Of a DNA stretch of 38,315 nt, positions 1-8,328 are shown in pieces; the first letter of the stretch is position 1; every line of letters begins with the position of its first letter. The translations under genes were made by a program, and so were the position numbers. This DNA is from Pseudomonas syringae. GTDB lineage: Bacteria; Pseudomonadota; Gammaproteobacteria; Pseudomonadales; Pseudomonadaceae. The notes below the pieces were generated by a model. The model saw only the letters and a program-made list of their open reading frames with translations. It searched no databases and was not told where the DNA came from. The stretch is taken from contig NZ_LGSI01000015.1 of the NCBI RefSeq assembly GCF_001698815.1, positions 17,181 through 55,495 on the forward strand, given 5' to 3'.

Positions 1-90
1 CTTTAGCCGGGAGGGCAATTGATGAGCGGCTCGCGACTGAAGTCGCTCCTACAGTCGCTCCTACGGCCGATTCGCGGGCAAGCCTCCAAC
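1..90. repeat. REP-like composite repeat (left window edge)
   Basis: The window opens inside a palindromic repeat: an incomplete 'ctttagccggga' arm, then 'gactgaagtcgctcctac' and a 'gattcgcgggcaagcctcc' arm. About 49 bases (28-76) recur exactly at 20342-20390, and the first 26 bases recur there with one difference. It lies immediately before the first gene and is cut by the window start. Confidence 0.8.
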
Positions 91-125
91 GAACTGCGAT
101 GAATTTACTGATGAGGAACACCACC

Positions 126-953
126 ATGCCGCAACCCATCGTCCGTTCCGCACTGTTTGTGCCCGGCAGTCGACCCGAGCGGTTTGCCAAGGCGCTGGCT
201 GCCGGTGCCGATGCGGTGATCGTCGACTTTGAAGATGCCGTCGAAGAACCCCTCAAGCGTCAGGCACGCGATAACCTTGCGGCATTTCTTGCCGCCAATC
301 CCGAGGCCGCCGTGTGGGTGCGGGTCAATGCGCCTGACCACGCCGAACATGGTGCGGATCTTCGGTTCTGCGCCGAGCAGCCTGGCGTGGCCGGAGTGCT
401 GTTGCCCAAAGTTGAAACCGCTGCACAGGTTGCTGCGGTGTGGCAGGGCGGCAAGCCGATCTGGCCGATCATCGAGAGTGCCAGAGGTTTGCTGGCTGTT
501 GAGCAGATCGCCCAATGCCCGGGGGTCGAGCGTTTGTCATTTGGCGGCCTGGACCTGGCGCTGGACCTGAACTTGAATAATGGATCGGCGGCCGCTGCGT
601 TCGTCCTCGACCAATCGCGCATGTCAGTGCAACTGCATTCCCGCGCCGCCGGATTGTTAGCGCCGCTGGACGGGGTTTATCCGGCCATTGGTGATCCCGA
701 GGGGCTGCGCCGCTCGGTTCGTCACGCCTACGACATGGGTTTCGGCGGCGCGTTGTGCATTCACCCTAAACAAGTCCCGATCATTCATGAGGCCCTGGCA
801 CCCAGCGCCGACGATTTGGCCTGGGCCCGGCGGGTGGTCGACGCCAGCAACAAAGCCAGCGGGGCAGGGGCCTTTCAACTTGACGGGCAGATGATCGACG
901 CGCCGGTGCTGATTCGCGCGCAACGTTTGCTGATGGTGCAGCAGCCCGTCTAG
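126..953 (+). CDS. HpcH/HpaI aldolase / citrate lyase beta-subunit (CitE)-family protein
   Basis: A 275-aa single-domain CitE-like TIM-barrel lyase. The N-terminus has the family signature RSALFVPGSRPERFAKA followed by GADAVIVDFEDAV. The expected Mg-binding acidic residues are visible as Glu in PIIESARGL and Asp in GGLDLALDL, and the C-terminal CIHPKQV motif is typical. The family cleaves or hydrolyses acyl-CoA substrates such as citryl-, malyl- or citramalyl-CoA; the substrate here is not determinable. I chose the ATG at 126 over the in-frame ATG at 99 because GAGGAA lies 8-14 bases upstream and family homology begins there. No CitD or CitF partner is nearby, so it is a stand-alone CitE-like enzyme. 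The TRAP transporter follows after a gap of about 200 bp, so a shared operon is uncertain. Confidence 0.88.
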   Translation: MPQPIVRSALFVPGSRPERFAKALAAGADAVIVDFEDAVEEPLKRQARDNLAAFLAANPEAAVWVRVNAPDHAEHGADLRFCAEQPGVAGVLLPKVETAAQVAAVWQGGKPIWPIIESARGLLAVEQIAQCPGVERLSFGGLDLALDLNLNNGSAAAAFVLDQSRMSVQLHSRAAGLLAPLDGVYPAIGDPEGLRRSVRHAYDMGFGGALCIHPKQVPIIHEALAPSADDLAWARRVVDASNKASGAGAFQLDGQMIDAPVLIRAQRLLMVQQPV

Positions 954-1119
954 GACGGCATGATGCCGAGTGAACCGCTGAAAAATCCGACGTTTGCCGT
1001 GCAAAATGTCCGCATTCAGCTAAACCAAACGCGGGGTTACATAAAAGCTGATTCTACAAACACAGACAGTTGGGCATCTTGCTACTAGTGCTTCGAAAAA
1101 GAAGGCCCGTAGAGGCTGA

Positions 1120-2142
<1,023 letters not shown>

Positions 2143-2222
2143 CGCCCTCGTCATGACGTAATCAAGGCAGCTGGCCATTCTATTCTGAATGGCCACTCTC
2201 TCTCTATATACGGAGAATTCCT

Positions 2223-2855
2223 ATGCATTCGCTGACGCGACTCTGGGAGCATTTTGAGGAAGGCATGATTGCCTTCCTGCTGGCCGCTATGACGCTGGTG
2301 ACATTCGTCTATGTGGCGCTCAACAACATTTACACGCTGTTTTATACCCTGAGCGATCAATGGGCGGTAACGAGCGGCTTCTTCGGTTACATCGGCGACC
2401 ACATGATGGGTTATGCCCAGGGCATGACCTGGAGTGTTGCCCTCACCAAAGCGCTGTTCGGCTGGTTGATCTTCTTCGGCATCTCCTATGGCGTGCGCAC
2501 TGCCGGCCACCTGGGCGTCGACGCGCTGGTCAAACTCACCAGCAAACCGGTGCAGCGTCTGTTGGCCATGCTTGCCTGTCTGTGCTGCCTCGTCTACGCA
2601 GGGTTGTTCGTGGTTGCCAGTTACAAGTGGGTGTCTGCGCTATTCACGGCTCACATCGGTGCCGAGGATCTTGACCGTTTTGGCATCCAGGTGTCGCACA
2701 TTGCGATCATCGTGCCGATCGGCTTCACCCTTGTGCTGGTGCGTTATCTGGAAATCCTCTGGCGCATCTATACCCATCGTCAAACCGGACTCGGGCTGGC
2801 TGATGAAGCCGCCGAAGCCAGCAAACTGGCGCAGTCTAACGAGGAGCAACACTGA
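2223..2855 (+). CDS. dctQ: TRAP transporter small permease subunit
   Basis: A 210-aa protein with four hydrophobic segments (roughly residues 14-34, 70-92, 105-130 and 150-172), the expected DctQ topology. It is the small membrane subunit that couples to DctM in Na+-driven uptake of C4-dicarboxylates. The signature-like segment GVRTAGHLGVDAL follows the second helix. A GGAG ribosome-binding site lies before the ATG at 2223. The stop codon overlaps the dctM start in TGATG at 2853-2857, which implies translational coupling. The gap from dctP is 80 bp and contains no obvious terminator. Confidence 0.92.
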   Translation: MHSLTRLWEHFEEGMIAFLLAAMTLVTFVYVALNNIYTLFYTLSDQWAVTSGFFGYIGDHMMGYAQGMTWSVALTKALFGWLIFFGISYGVRTAGHLGVDALVKLTSKPVQRLLAMLACLCCLVYAGLFVVASYKWVSALFTAHIGAEDLDRFGIQVSHIAIIVPIGFTLVLVRYLEILWRIYTHRQTGLGLADEAAEASKLAQSNEEQH

Positions 2856-4138
2856 TGACAGTCATATGTCTGTTCCTGCTGCTGTTCGTGTTCATGTTCC
2901 TTGGGGTGCCCATCGCGATATCCCTGGGTTTGTCGGGCGCGGTGTCGATTCTGATGTTCAGCCAGGATTCTCTGAGTTCGTTGGCGATCAAGTTATTCGA
3001 AACTTCTGACAGCTACACGTTCCTGGCTATCCCATTCTTCCTGTTGTCCGGTGCGTTCATGACCACCGGCGGCGTGGCGCAACGCCTGATCGATTTCGCC
3101 AACGCGTGCGTCGGGCATATTCGTGGCGGCCTGGCTATCGCCGCCGTGCTGGCGTGCATGCTGTTCGCGGCCTTGTCCGGTTCCTCGCCAGCCACGGTGG
3201 CGGCAGTGGGCTCCATTGCCATCGCGGGCATGGTACGTTCCGGCTATCCGAAGGAGTTCGGCGCTGGGATTATCTGTAATGCCGGCACACTTGGCATTCT
3301 GATTCCGCCTTCCATCGTGATGGTGGTTTACGCCGCCGCAACTGAAACGTCGGTGGGCAAGCTGTTCATTGCCGGCGTTATTCCGGGGATTCTCCTCGGC
3401 GTGATCCTGATGGTGGTGATCTACATCGTCGCCCGGGTCAAGAAGTTGCCGGCCCAGCCACGGGTGACCTTCCGCCAATGGCTGCACACCGCACAACGGG
3501 CGTTCTGGGGCCTGTTATTGCTGGTGATCATTCTCGGCGGGATCTACAGCGGTATGTTCACGCCAACCGAGGCGGCGGCAGTCGCAGCGGTGTATTCAGC
3601 CTTTGTTGCCTTGTTCATCTATAAGGACATGAAATTCAGCGACTGCCCGAAGGTGCTGCTGGAATCGGGTCGGCTGACGATCATGCTGATGTTCATCATT
3701 GCCAACGCAATGTTGTTCGCTCATGTATTGACCACTGAACAGATCCCGCAACAGATCACCACTTGGGTGCTCTCGGAAGGGCTGACGCCAATCGGCTTCC
3801 TGATCATGGTCAACATCGTGCTGCTGGTGGCGGGTAGCTTCATGGAGCCGTCGGCGATCATTCTGATTCTGGCGCCGATCTTCTTCCCGATTGCCATGAA
3901 GCTGGGTATCGACCCGATTCACCTGGGGATCATCATGGTGGTGAACATGGAGATCGGACTGGTGCATCCGCCCGTCGGGCTGAACCTGTTCGTGACGTCG
4001 GCTGTGACCGGACTGACGTTGGGTCAGACGATTCGTGCAGCGATGCCTTGGTTGACGATCCTGTTGGCGTTCCTGATTCTGGTGACCTACGTACCGTTCA
4101 TCTCGCTGGCATTGCCTAACTGGTTGGGCATGCCTTGA
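2855..4138 (+). CDS. dctM: TRAP transporter large permease subunit
   Basis: A 427-aa highly hydrophobic protein with about 12 predicted membrane helices, the normal DctM length. Family motifs include LSGSSPATVAAVGSIAI with GYPKEFGAGIICNAGTLGILIPPS, and the second-repeat counterpart GLVHPPVGLNLFVTS. It is the ion-coupled translocation subunit of the DctPQM importer. It begins inside the dctQ stop codon (1-nt overlap) and is the last gene before a strong hairpin terminator, so the operon is closed. Confidence 0.95.
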   Translation: MTVICLFLLLFVFMFLGVPIAISLGLSGAVSILMFSQDSLSSLAIKLFETSDSYTFLAIPFFLLSGAFMTTGGVAQRLIDFANACVGHIRGGLAIAAVLACMLFAALSGSSPATVAAVGSIAIAGMVRSGYPKEFGAGIICNAGTLGILIPPSIVMVVYAAATETSVGKLFIAGVIPGILLGVILMVVIYIVARVKKLPAQPRVTFRQWLHTAQRAFWGLLLLVIILGGIYSGMFTPTEAAAVAAVYSAFVALFIYKDMKFSDCPKVLLESGRLTIMLMFIIANAMLFAHVLTTEQIPQQITTWVLSEGLTPIGFLIMVNIVLLVAGSFMEPSAIILILAPIFFPIAMKLGIDPIHLGIIMVVNMEIGLVHPPVGLNLFVTSAVTGLTLGQTIRAAMPWLTILLAFLILVTYVPFISLALPNWLGMP

Positions 4139-4171
4139 AGCGCGGTAGCCGCTAGCGTTCGCAACGGCAAC

Positions 4172-4210
4172 AAAAAAGCCGTCTTCACTTGCGAGAAGAC
4201 GGCTTCTTTA
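4172..4210. terminator. Bidirectional intrinsic terminator after dctM / after the convergent 24-aa gene
   Basis: A perfect 11-bp stem, AAGCCGTCTTC (4176-4186) with GAAGACGGCTT (4195-4205), encloses an 8-nt loop. An A-run precedes it and a T-rich tail follows, so it can stop transcription from both convergent units. Confidence 0.9.
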
Positions 4211-4227
4211 TTTAGTCGGTCAGCACA

Positions 4228-4302
4228 TCAGTGCATGAACAGCGCGATCAGGATGATGATCGGGATCGGCACGCCGAGGAACAGCAGTAGTAATGAGCGC
4301 AT
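4228..4302 (-). CDS. 24-aa hydrophobic small membrane peptide
   Basis: A tiny gene encoding MRSLLLLFLGVPIPIIILIALFMH, a single hydrophobic helix with a GVPIPII kink. The ATG at 4302 has a strong AGGAGAAAG ribosome-binding site about 6 nt upstream. The frame ends at a TGA shortly before the bidirectional terminator. It starts 15 bp downstream of the stop of the larger membrane-protein gene and is probably co-transcribed with it. By memory, similar very short membrane peptides occur in other pseudomonads, but no function is known to me. The strong RBS, tight spacing and purely hydrophobic composition support a real gene. Confidence 0.7.
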   Translation of the reverse strand: MRSLLLLFLGVPIPIIILIALFMH

Positions 4303-4317
4303 TGTCTTTCTCCTGGC

Positions 4318-5250
4318 TTATCGAGCCGTTGTTGTAGTGGTGTAGGCGCGGACTTCGGTGTAAGTCACAGCATCGCGACGACGACCACCGAAGATAGCTG
4401 CGTAGCTGGCAAAGAACGCACCACACAGCAGTGAGATGAACATCCACAGCGCAGTCCAGGCAGCAACTTTTGCGGCGGTGTCAGCAGCGTTTTTGGCGGC
4501 CAGCTTGGCATCTTCAACAGCCTGGCGAGCCTGACCATAGACCTGATCCACACGACGCTCTGCGTCGGCCTGGCTCAGGTTGGTACGCTGGGCAACCATC
4601 TGCGCCAGATACGTACGGTCTTCAGCAGCCATGGCGCCACCATTGTTCAGCGTTTTGGCGAAGATGCGGAATACCACACCATGGGCAGCGTCATCGCTGA
4701 CGGCAGCCGGACGATCGTCACGGAACAGGCTGTCGATGAAGTAGCCGTAATCCTGACTGCTGGTATTGCTGGCGGCACTGCCGGCAACCTGAGTGACCGC
4801 CCCGGCTGCGCCGGATGCCATGCTCGCGCCAGCCTGAACGCCACCGCTGACCATGCTGCCGATCGATCCAACGATCAAGGTCGCGGCAACCAGCGTCGCA
4901 ACAGCCCATGACAGGAAGCCATGTGCCGTGTCACGGAAGTAGACCTCATCACCATGCAGATTTGCCCAGCGAACACGCAGTCGGCCGGCAATGTAGCCGC
5001 CCAGGCCTGAGGCAATGATCTGCGTCAACGCCAGCCAGATAATCGTGGAAATGCCTAGCCCTTTAGCGCTTATGCCACTGTCCGCCCAAGGCGAAACAGC
5101 AGAGAAGCCCAGGCCGAAGCCCAGCAGGACGAGGATAAGAGACAACGCAGCGGCGCCAGCAGCACCGGCAAAGATCGCACCCCAGGATACACCTGAGTGA
5201 TTTTGCGAATCCTGCGGGGCAGTTACATAAGTATCGGGGGATGAAATCAT
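4318..5250 (-). CDS. Conserved four-helix inner-membrane protein of unknown function
   Basis: A 310-aa protein starting MISSPDTYV. Hydrophobic segments lie at about residues 24-52, 66-90, 112-135 and 262-290. The first two contain Gly/Ala-rich packing motifs (GAIFAGAAGAAALSL, GLGGYIAGRLRVRW). Between helices 3 and 4 is a large loop rich in Ala, Ser and Gln, with a charged helical part (DAERRVDQVYGQARQAVEDAKLAAKNAADTA in outline) that looks like a coiled coil. Proteins of this build are annotated as hypothetical, or loosely as 'PhnA-like'. I do not recognise a specific function. It leads a two-gene unit with the 24-aa peptide. Confidence 0.8.
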   Translation of the reverse strand: MISSPDTYVTAPQDSQNHSGVSWGAIFAGAAGAAALSLILVLLGFGLGFSAVSPWADSGISAKGLGISTIIWLALTQIIASGLGGYIAGRLRVRWANLHGDEVYFRDTAHGFLSWAVATLVAATLIVGSIGSMVSGGVQAGASMASGAAGAVTQVAGSAASNTSSQDYGYFIDSLFRDDRPAAVSDDAAHGVVFRIFAKTLNNGGAMAAEDRTYLAQMVAQRTNLSQADAERRVDQVYGQARQAVEDAKLAAKNAADTAAKVAAWTALWMFISLLCGAFFASYAAIFGGRRRDAVTYTEVRAYTTTTTAR

Positions 5251-5667
5251 TGTTGTTCTACTCCATGAATAAATTTGTTACATCTTTCCAAATGGAGTAT
5301 TGCAGCCTCTATGCCAGTTTTATAAAAACAAAACTCCAATAAATTCAATTGGTTGAAAATAAAAGCTGTGTTCGGCTTCATGCATTTTGCAAGGTCGTAC
5401 GGTTTTCAGCAGGCGTAATGCATGAGCGGTAATCGCAGGCGCTTCAAGGGGTTGCGAGGCGAAGCTGAACGGCCTTGTCTGGTGTTACTTCGCGGGAATC
5501 CAGGCGGATCATCTGAACTTGATTCGGCTTGTTCCATCTTACCCACAGACGTATGGCGCTTGATGCGCAAGGGTTTTTCCCGGATTCGCATCCCACGGGT
5601 GCGCAACCTGCCATATCGCATATAGTGTCTAGGTGGTTACCCTGATTTTTCGAGAGGTTACTTATAA
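5251..5667. other. Intergenic stretch, AT-rich then GC-rich; no gene supported
   Basis: This lies between two divergently read genes and so must hold both promoters. Bases 5251-5370 are AT-rich and probably carry the leftward promoter. Bases 5405-5625 are GC-rich and can be read as short frames on both strands, but none has a convincing ribosome-binding site or recognisable product. The GNAT gene's RBS (GAGAGG) sits at about 5651. Confidence 0.5.
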
Positions 5668-6150
5668 ATGTTTCTACATCGTCCCCTGGAAGAAAAAGAC
5701 ATAGCCGTTGTGTGCGGACTGCCACAGAGTGTCGATGAGCTGTTCTATATGTTCCCCCGTGCCATCTATCCGCTGTCGCCGCCCCAGCTAAAGGATGCTC
5801 TGCACAATCATTCAGACTCCACGGTCATTGAAATGAATGGCGAAGTCGTTGGGTACGCCAACTTTTCTCGTAGCGATTTCCGCGGGCGCTGCTCGCTGGG
5901 CAACGTGATCATTGCGCCGAAAGCCAGGTCCCGAGGGGTCGGCCGTTATCTGATCGGCTGCATGAAAGACTTGGCATTTGATAAACACGAAGCCACCGAG
6001 ATGACAGCCTCCTGCTATAACCATAACGTGCCGGGTCTGCTTTTCTACCCGAAGCTGGGGTTTCGGCCCTATGCCGTGGATGAGCGCCGGGACAAGCAGG
6101 GTGGTCGAGTCGCGCTGATTCATTTCCGTCTGCCTCGCAGCTCCGATTGA
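5668..6150 (+). CDS. GNAT-family N-acetyltransferase
   Basis: A 160-aa protein with the GNAT fold. The acetyl-CoA-binding motif A is visible as NVIIAPKARSRGVGRYLIG (about residues 79-97), containing the R-x-x-G-x-G/A pyrophosphate loop. It follows a beta strand GEVVGYANFS and precedes the C-terminal NHNVPGLLFYPKLGFRPY, the usual motif B with a Tyr near the thiolate. The family transfers acetyl from acetyl-CoA to an amine on a protein, antibiotic or metabolite; the acceptor cannot be read from sequence. It has its own GAGAGG ribosome-binding site and stands alone. It belongs to the 'PFPRAxYP' type of stand-alone GNATs common in pseudomonads. Confidence 0.87.
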   Translation: MFLHRPLEEKDIAVVCGLPQSVDELFYMFPRAIYPLSPPQLKDALHNHSDSTVIEMNGEVVGYANFSRSDFRGRCSLGNVIIAPKARSRGVGRYLIGCMKDLAFDKHEATEMTASCYNHNVPGLLFYPKLGFRPYAVDERRDKQGGRVALIHFRLPRSSD

Positions 6151-6477
6151 GTGCTGAGCGGACCTGTATCTATCCAATTGGATGTTTTTTCTGACATATG
6201 AATACTCACCTGGCTTGATCCAAGTCAGGTGAAGAACAAATAACCGTGTTGAGTGAATCGTTTCTCCTATTGGATTCTCTGAAAGTTCAATAACTTAACA
6301 ACTTGTTACACCTGAAAACAAAGTTGCGAAGGTAACGACGTGCAGCGTATAAAGAATCATGCCCTCAAATAAATGGCGACATTTACTTGTCAGGCCAAGG
6401 ATATTCAACCCTCTGGATCAACAAAAATGCTGCCGGCTGCGACTTGTTCGCCGATCCGCAGCGATAAGGAGATACGC
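6151..6477. other. AT-rich intergenic region before DUF1652 gene
   Basis: Apart from the hairpin at 6206-6232 I see no gene or RNA here. A frame continues upstream of the DUF1652 start as far as 6373, but it lacks a ribosome-binding site and homology. The region presumably carries the promoter of the DUF1652 gene. Confidence 0.5.
6206..6232. other. Near-perfect 11-bp hairpin without T-tract
   Basis: TCACCTG (6206-6212) pairs with CAGGTGA (6226-6232). One G·T position follows, then CTT/AAG, closing a 5-nt loop GATCC. There is no T-run on either side, so it is not a standard terminator. It lies 55 bp after the GNAT stop and may be an mRNA 3' stabiliser or a protein-binding palindrome. Confidence 0.5.
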
Positions 6478-6747
6478 ATGTTTGCTTACCGACTTTCCAC
6501 CCTCGAATTACGGAGCATTATCGAGGGGGCTTTCCTGCCTTTACGTTGCACTTGCAGCGTTGCGCCGCGCTCGACCATGACGGTGCAAATCGCCGACCCC
6601 AAGACCGGTCAGGTAGAACTTCTTGTTACCGGTATATCGCTGGATCGACTTAACACCAGTCGGGCTATCGCGGAGCTTGTTGCTGAGCTGCGCTACGATC
6701 TGGAGCATGCTGGACACTTGCAGATGCAGGTACGTTCCGTCGGTTAG
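6478..6747 (+). CDS. DUF1652 family protein
   Basis: An 89-aa protein beginning MFAYRLSTLELRSIIEGAFLPLRCTC. This N-terminal pattern, followed by a beta-rich MTVQIADPKTGQVELLVTGI, is that of the small DUF1652 proteins that occur in many copies in Pseudomonas and have no established role. The ATG at 6478 is chosen because AAGGAGA lies 7 nt before it; the longer in-frame reading to 6373 has no such site. The final helix (RAIAELVAELRYDLEHA) is amphipathic. It is a single gene with no operon partners. Confidence 0.82.
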   Translation: MFAYRLSTLELRSIIEGAFLPLRCTCSVAPRSTMTVQIADPKTGQVELLVTGISLDRLNTSRAIAELVAELRYDLEHAGHLQMQVRSVG

Positions 6748-7081
6748 ATGAAAAGTATCTGACACCTTGTAAACGCCGCGATGTTTAAAAGCAACTTGCT
6801 GAGCTAGCGGCTTTTTTTTGCCCGGCAAAAAGTTATTTTGCGGTCGGCGGGGCTGCTTATAATTTTTTAGTTGTACGATATGTTGTGCTGGCATCAAGTT
6901 AAATCATGATTTAATCCCTCTAAACGCCCCGCCGTTACAGATCAGATACACATGTCAGTCATCTGACCTTAAGGTTTGCGACGGGTAATCCCGCAGACGA
7001 AGCTCGCTGTAGGTGCTGGCGGCCACAACGTTTCCATGCCGATGCCAAGCCCGCGGCAGTCAGCGAGCCGGGCGTCACCCA
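6748..7081. other. Convergent intergenic region with T-run, TATAAT and palindrome
   Basis: The DUF1652 gene ends at 6747 and the leftward 103-aa gene ends at 7082. The space holds an eight-T run after a GC-rich segment (about 6811-6820, a weak terminator at best), an exact TATAAT at 6858-6863 without a good -35, and the 16-bp palindrome at 6899-6914. No open frame with a credible start was found. Confidence 0.45.
6899..6914. promoter_or_regulatory. Perfect 16-bp palindrome, candidate operator
   Basis: TTAAATCATGATTTAA is an exact self-complementary 16-mer. It lies between two convergent genes where no promoter is expected. It could be a transcription-factor site or part of an unrecognised small transcript. 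No family could be assigned. Confidence 0.4.
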
Positions 7082-7393
7082 TCAGCGCGTCTCACGCCGG
7101 TGTTCATTTTCAAACAGCAATTTAAACTGCGCTTCATCGGCGTCACGCACTGAAAACTGGTCGCGGATCGGTCCTGCCTCGATACGGCCGTCCAGAGCGA
7201 CCCGGATCACTGTCGATTTGGACAGGTAATCAGGCACGTCACCCAGAATCGTCAGCTCCCGCAAGCGGTTTCCGCCGTGCTCCACCGTAGTCAAGCGAAC
7301 CCGGCAGGTGGCTTGCATCGGGATCGGCCCAAACAGGGTATCGCGTGAATAGTCGATTTCGGCGATGCCTGTTTGGTCTTTGTCAGTGTTCAT
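7082..7393 (-). CDS. Hypothetical protein, 103 aa
   Basis: The protein starts MNTDKDQTGIAEIDY at the ATG at 7393, with AAGGGG about 8 nt upstream. The frame remains open upstream to 7552, but that part has no homology-like character or start signal. The sequence alternates short beta-like segments (QATCRVRLTTVE, RELTILGDVPDYL, VIRVALDGRIEAGP) and ends with an acidic/basic tail, suggesting a small soluble beta-rich domain. There is no signal peptide or membrane helix. I do not recognise a family. It stands alone next to the longest noncoding stretch of the window. Confidence 0.65.
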   Translation of the reverse strand: MNTDKDQTGIAEIDYSRDTLFGPIPMQATCRVRLTTVEHGGNRLRELTILGDVPDYLSKSTVIRVALDGRIEAGPIRDQFSVRDADEAQFKLLFENEHRRETR

Positions 7394-8328
7394 AGTGGTA
7401 CCCCTTGAATACACCCGTTCTCCTTCGTTAATTGATTGATACTGGCCAGTCTGAATAGTTCTGTCTTCGGCACCGACAGGTAGCACCATTGATCGACAGC
7501 CCTTAGTGACTCGTCTCTGCAGAACTGGACGCACCTTAGATGCCGAGTCCATACGCTAGAAGTAACGGGTGTTGCACTTGTTTCTCATCGCGCGTCAAAG
7601 TTATGGAATAAAAGGTTCCAGGCCTCGCTGGCGGGTATGCAAGCAGAGTTGAATTCCTATTCGTCAACTTACCGGCGCTGGTGTTTGGTTAATTAAATTT
7701 TACCCAACTAAAAATATAATGATGCGAGACAGTGCTCTTCTTTGATTTTTTGGATGGTGAATCCACCGTCAAAAAATAAATACGATTATAATCAATTGGT
7801 TACAAGCTATTGTGTCTGATTTTGTACATTTACCGAAAAGTTGACACTTGCAGTAATATTTGGAATTATCTCTCCATCCCGGACATCGTTTTCCGGGCGC
7901 TGGTTACGGGCACTCTGCCTAAGCTATTGATTTATGGCGATCTTGCCGAGCGGTAGCGTCTCCGCCGTTCCTGTGCGGGCCTGTTGAGCAAAAATGCGAG
8001 CGGCGAGTTCAGCCGTCATTTGTTTCTTGTGTGTACTTAGTTCTTACTCCAAACAGCCTCCAGATTGCACCAGGCGGTAGCTTTGTCTGCGCGTTGTACA
8101 GGGCAGTAACAAGGTGCTTTGCAGTGGTGAATAATTGCCGCATCCCTTGCATATGTGTATTCAAAGTCGGCCAGCCGATGCTAGATCGATGCGACACGCT
8201 TTCTTGTATGCCCATTAAACGGCAGGGCGTTGTTCAGCCCCAGGAAAGTGCAGTGGCCCTTGCAACAACGGACTGCTCAGGAACTGTTGGATTGTATTAA
8301 CTCGTCGATCAAACTATGGAGCGGCATT
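7394..8328. other. Long (~935 bp) noncoding region; possible sRNA or long leader
   Basis: No supported gene lies between the leftward 103-aa gene and the flavoprotein. Visible elements are a hairpin at 7746-7776 (T6, bulged G, 7-bp stem with one G·T, AATC loop, A6), an exact TTGACA at 7841-7846 with only a loose -10 near 7864-7870, and a hairpin CCCGGA/TCCGGG at 7878-7897. Base composition swings from AT-rich (7680-7870) to mixed. A short frame at 8031-8300 lacks a convincing start. Confidence 0.45.

Noticed and set aside
5406..5625. Short frames on both strands in the 5251-5667 gap
   Set aside because: Arg/Pro-rich composition on both strands, no ribosome-binding site and no recognisable product.
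7746..7776. Rho-independent terminator
   Set aside because: The T-run precedes and the A-run follows the stem on both strands, so neither strand has a 3' T-tract.
8230..8328. Upstream in-frame extension of the flavoprotein (33 residues)
   Set aside because: No FAD-binding or family sequence and no good ribosome-binding site; the ATG at 8329 has TGGAG properly spaced, just before the dinucleotide motif.
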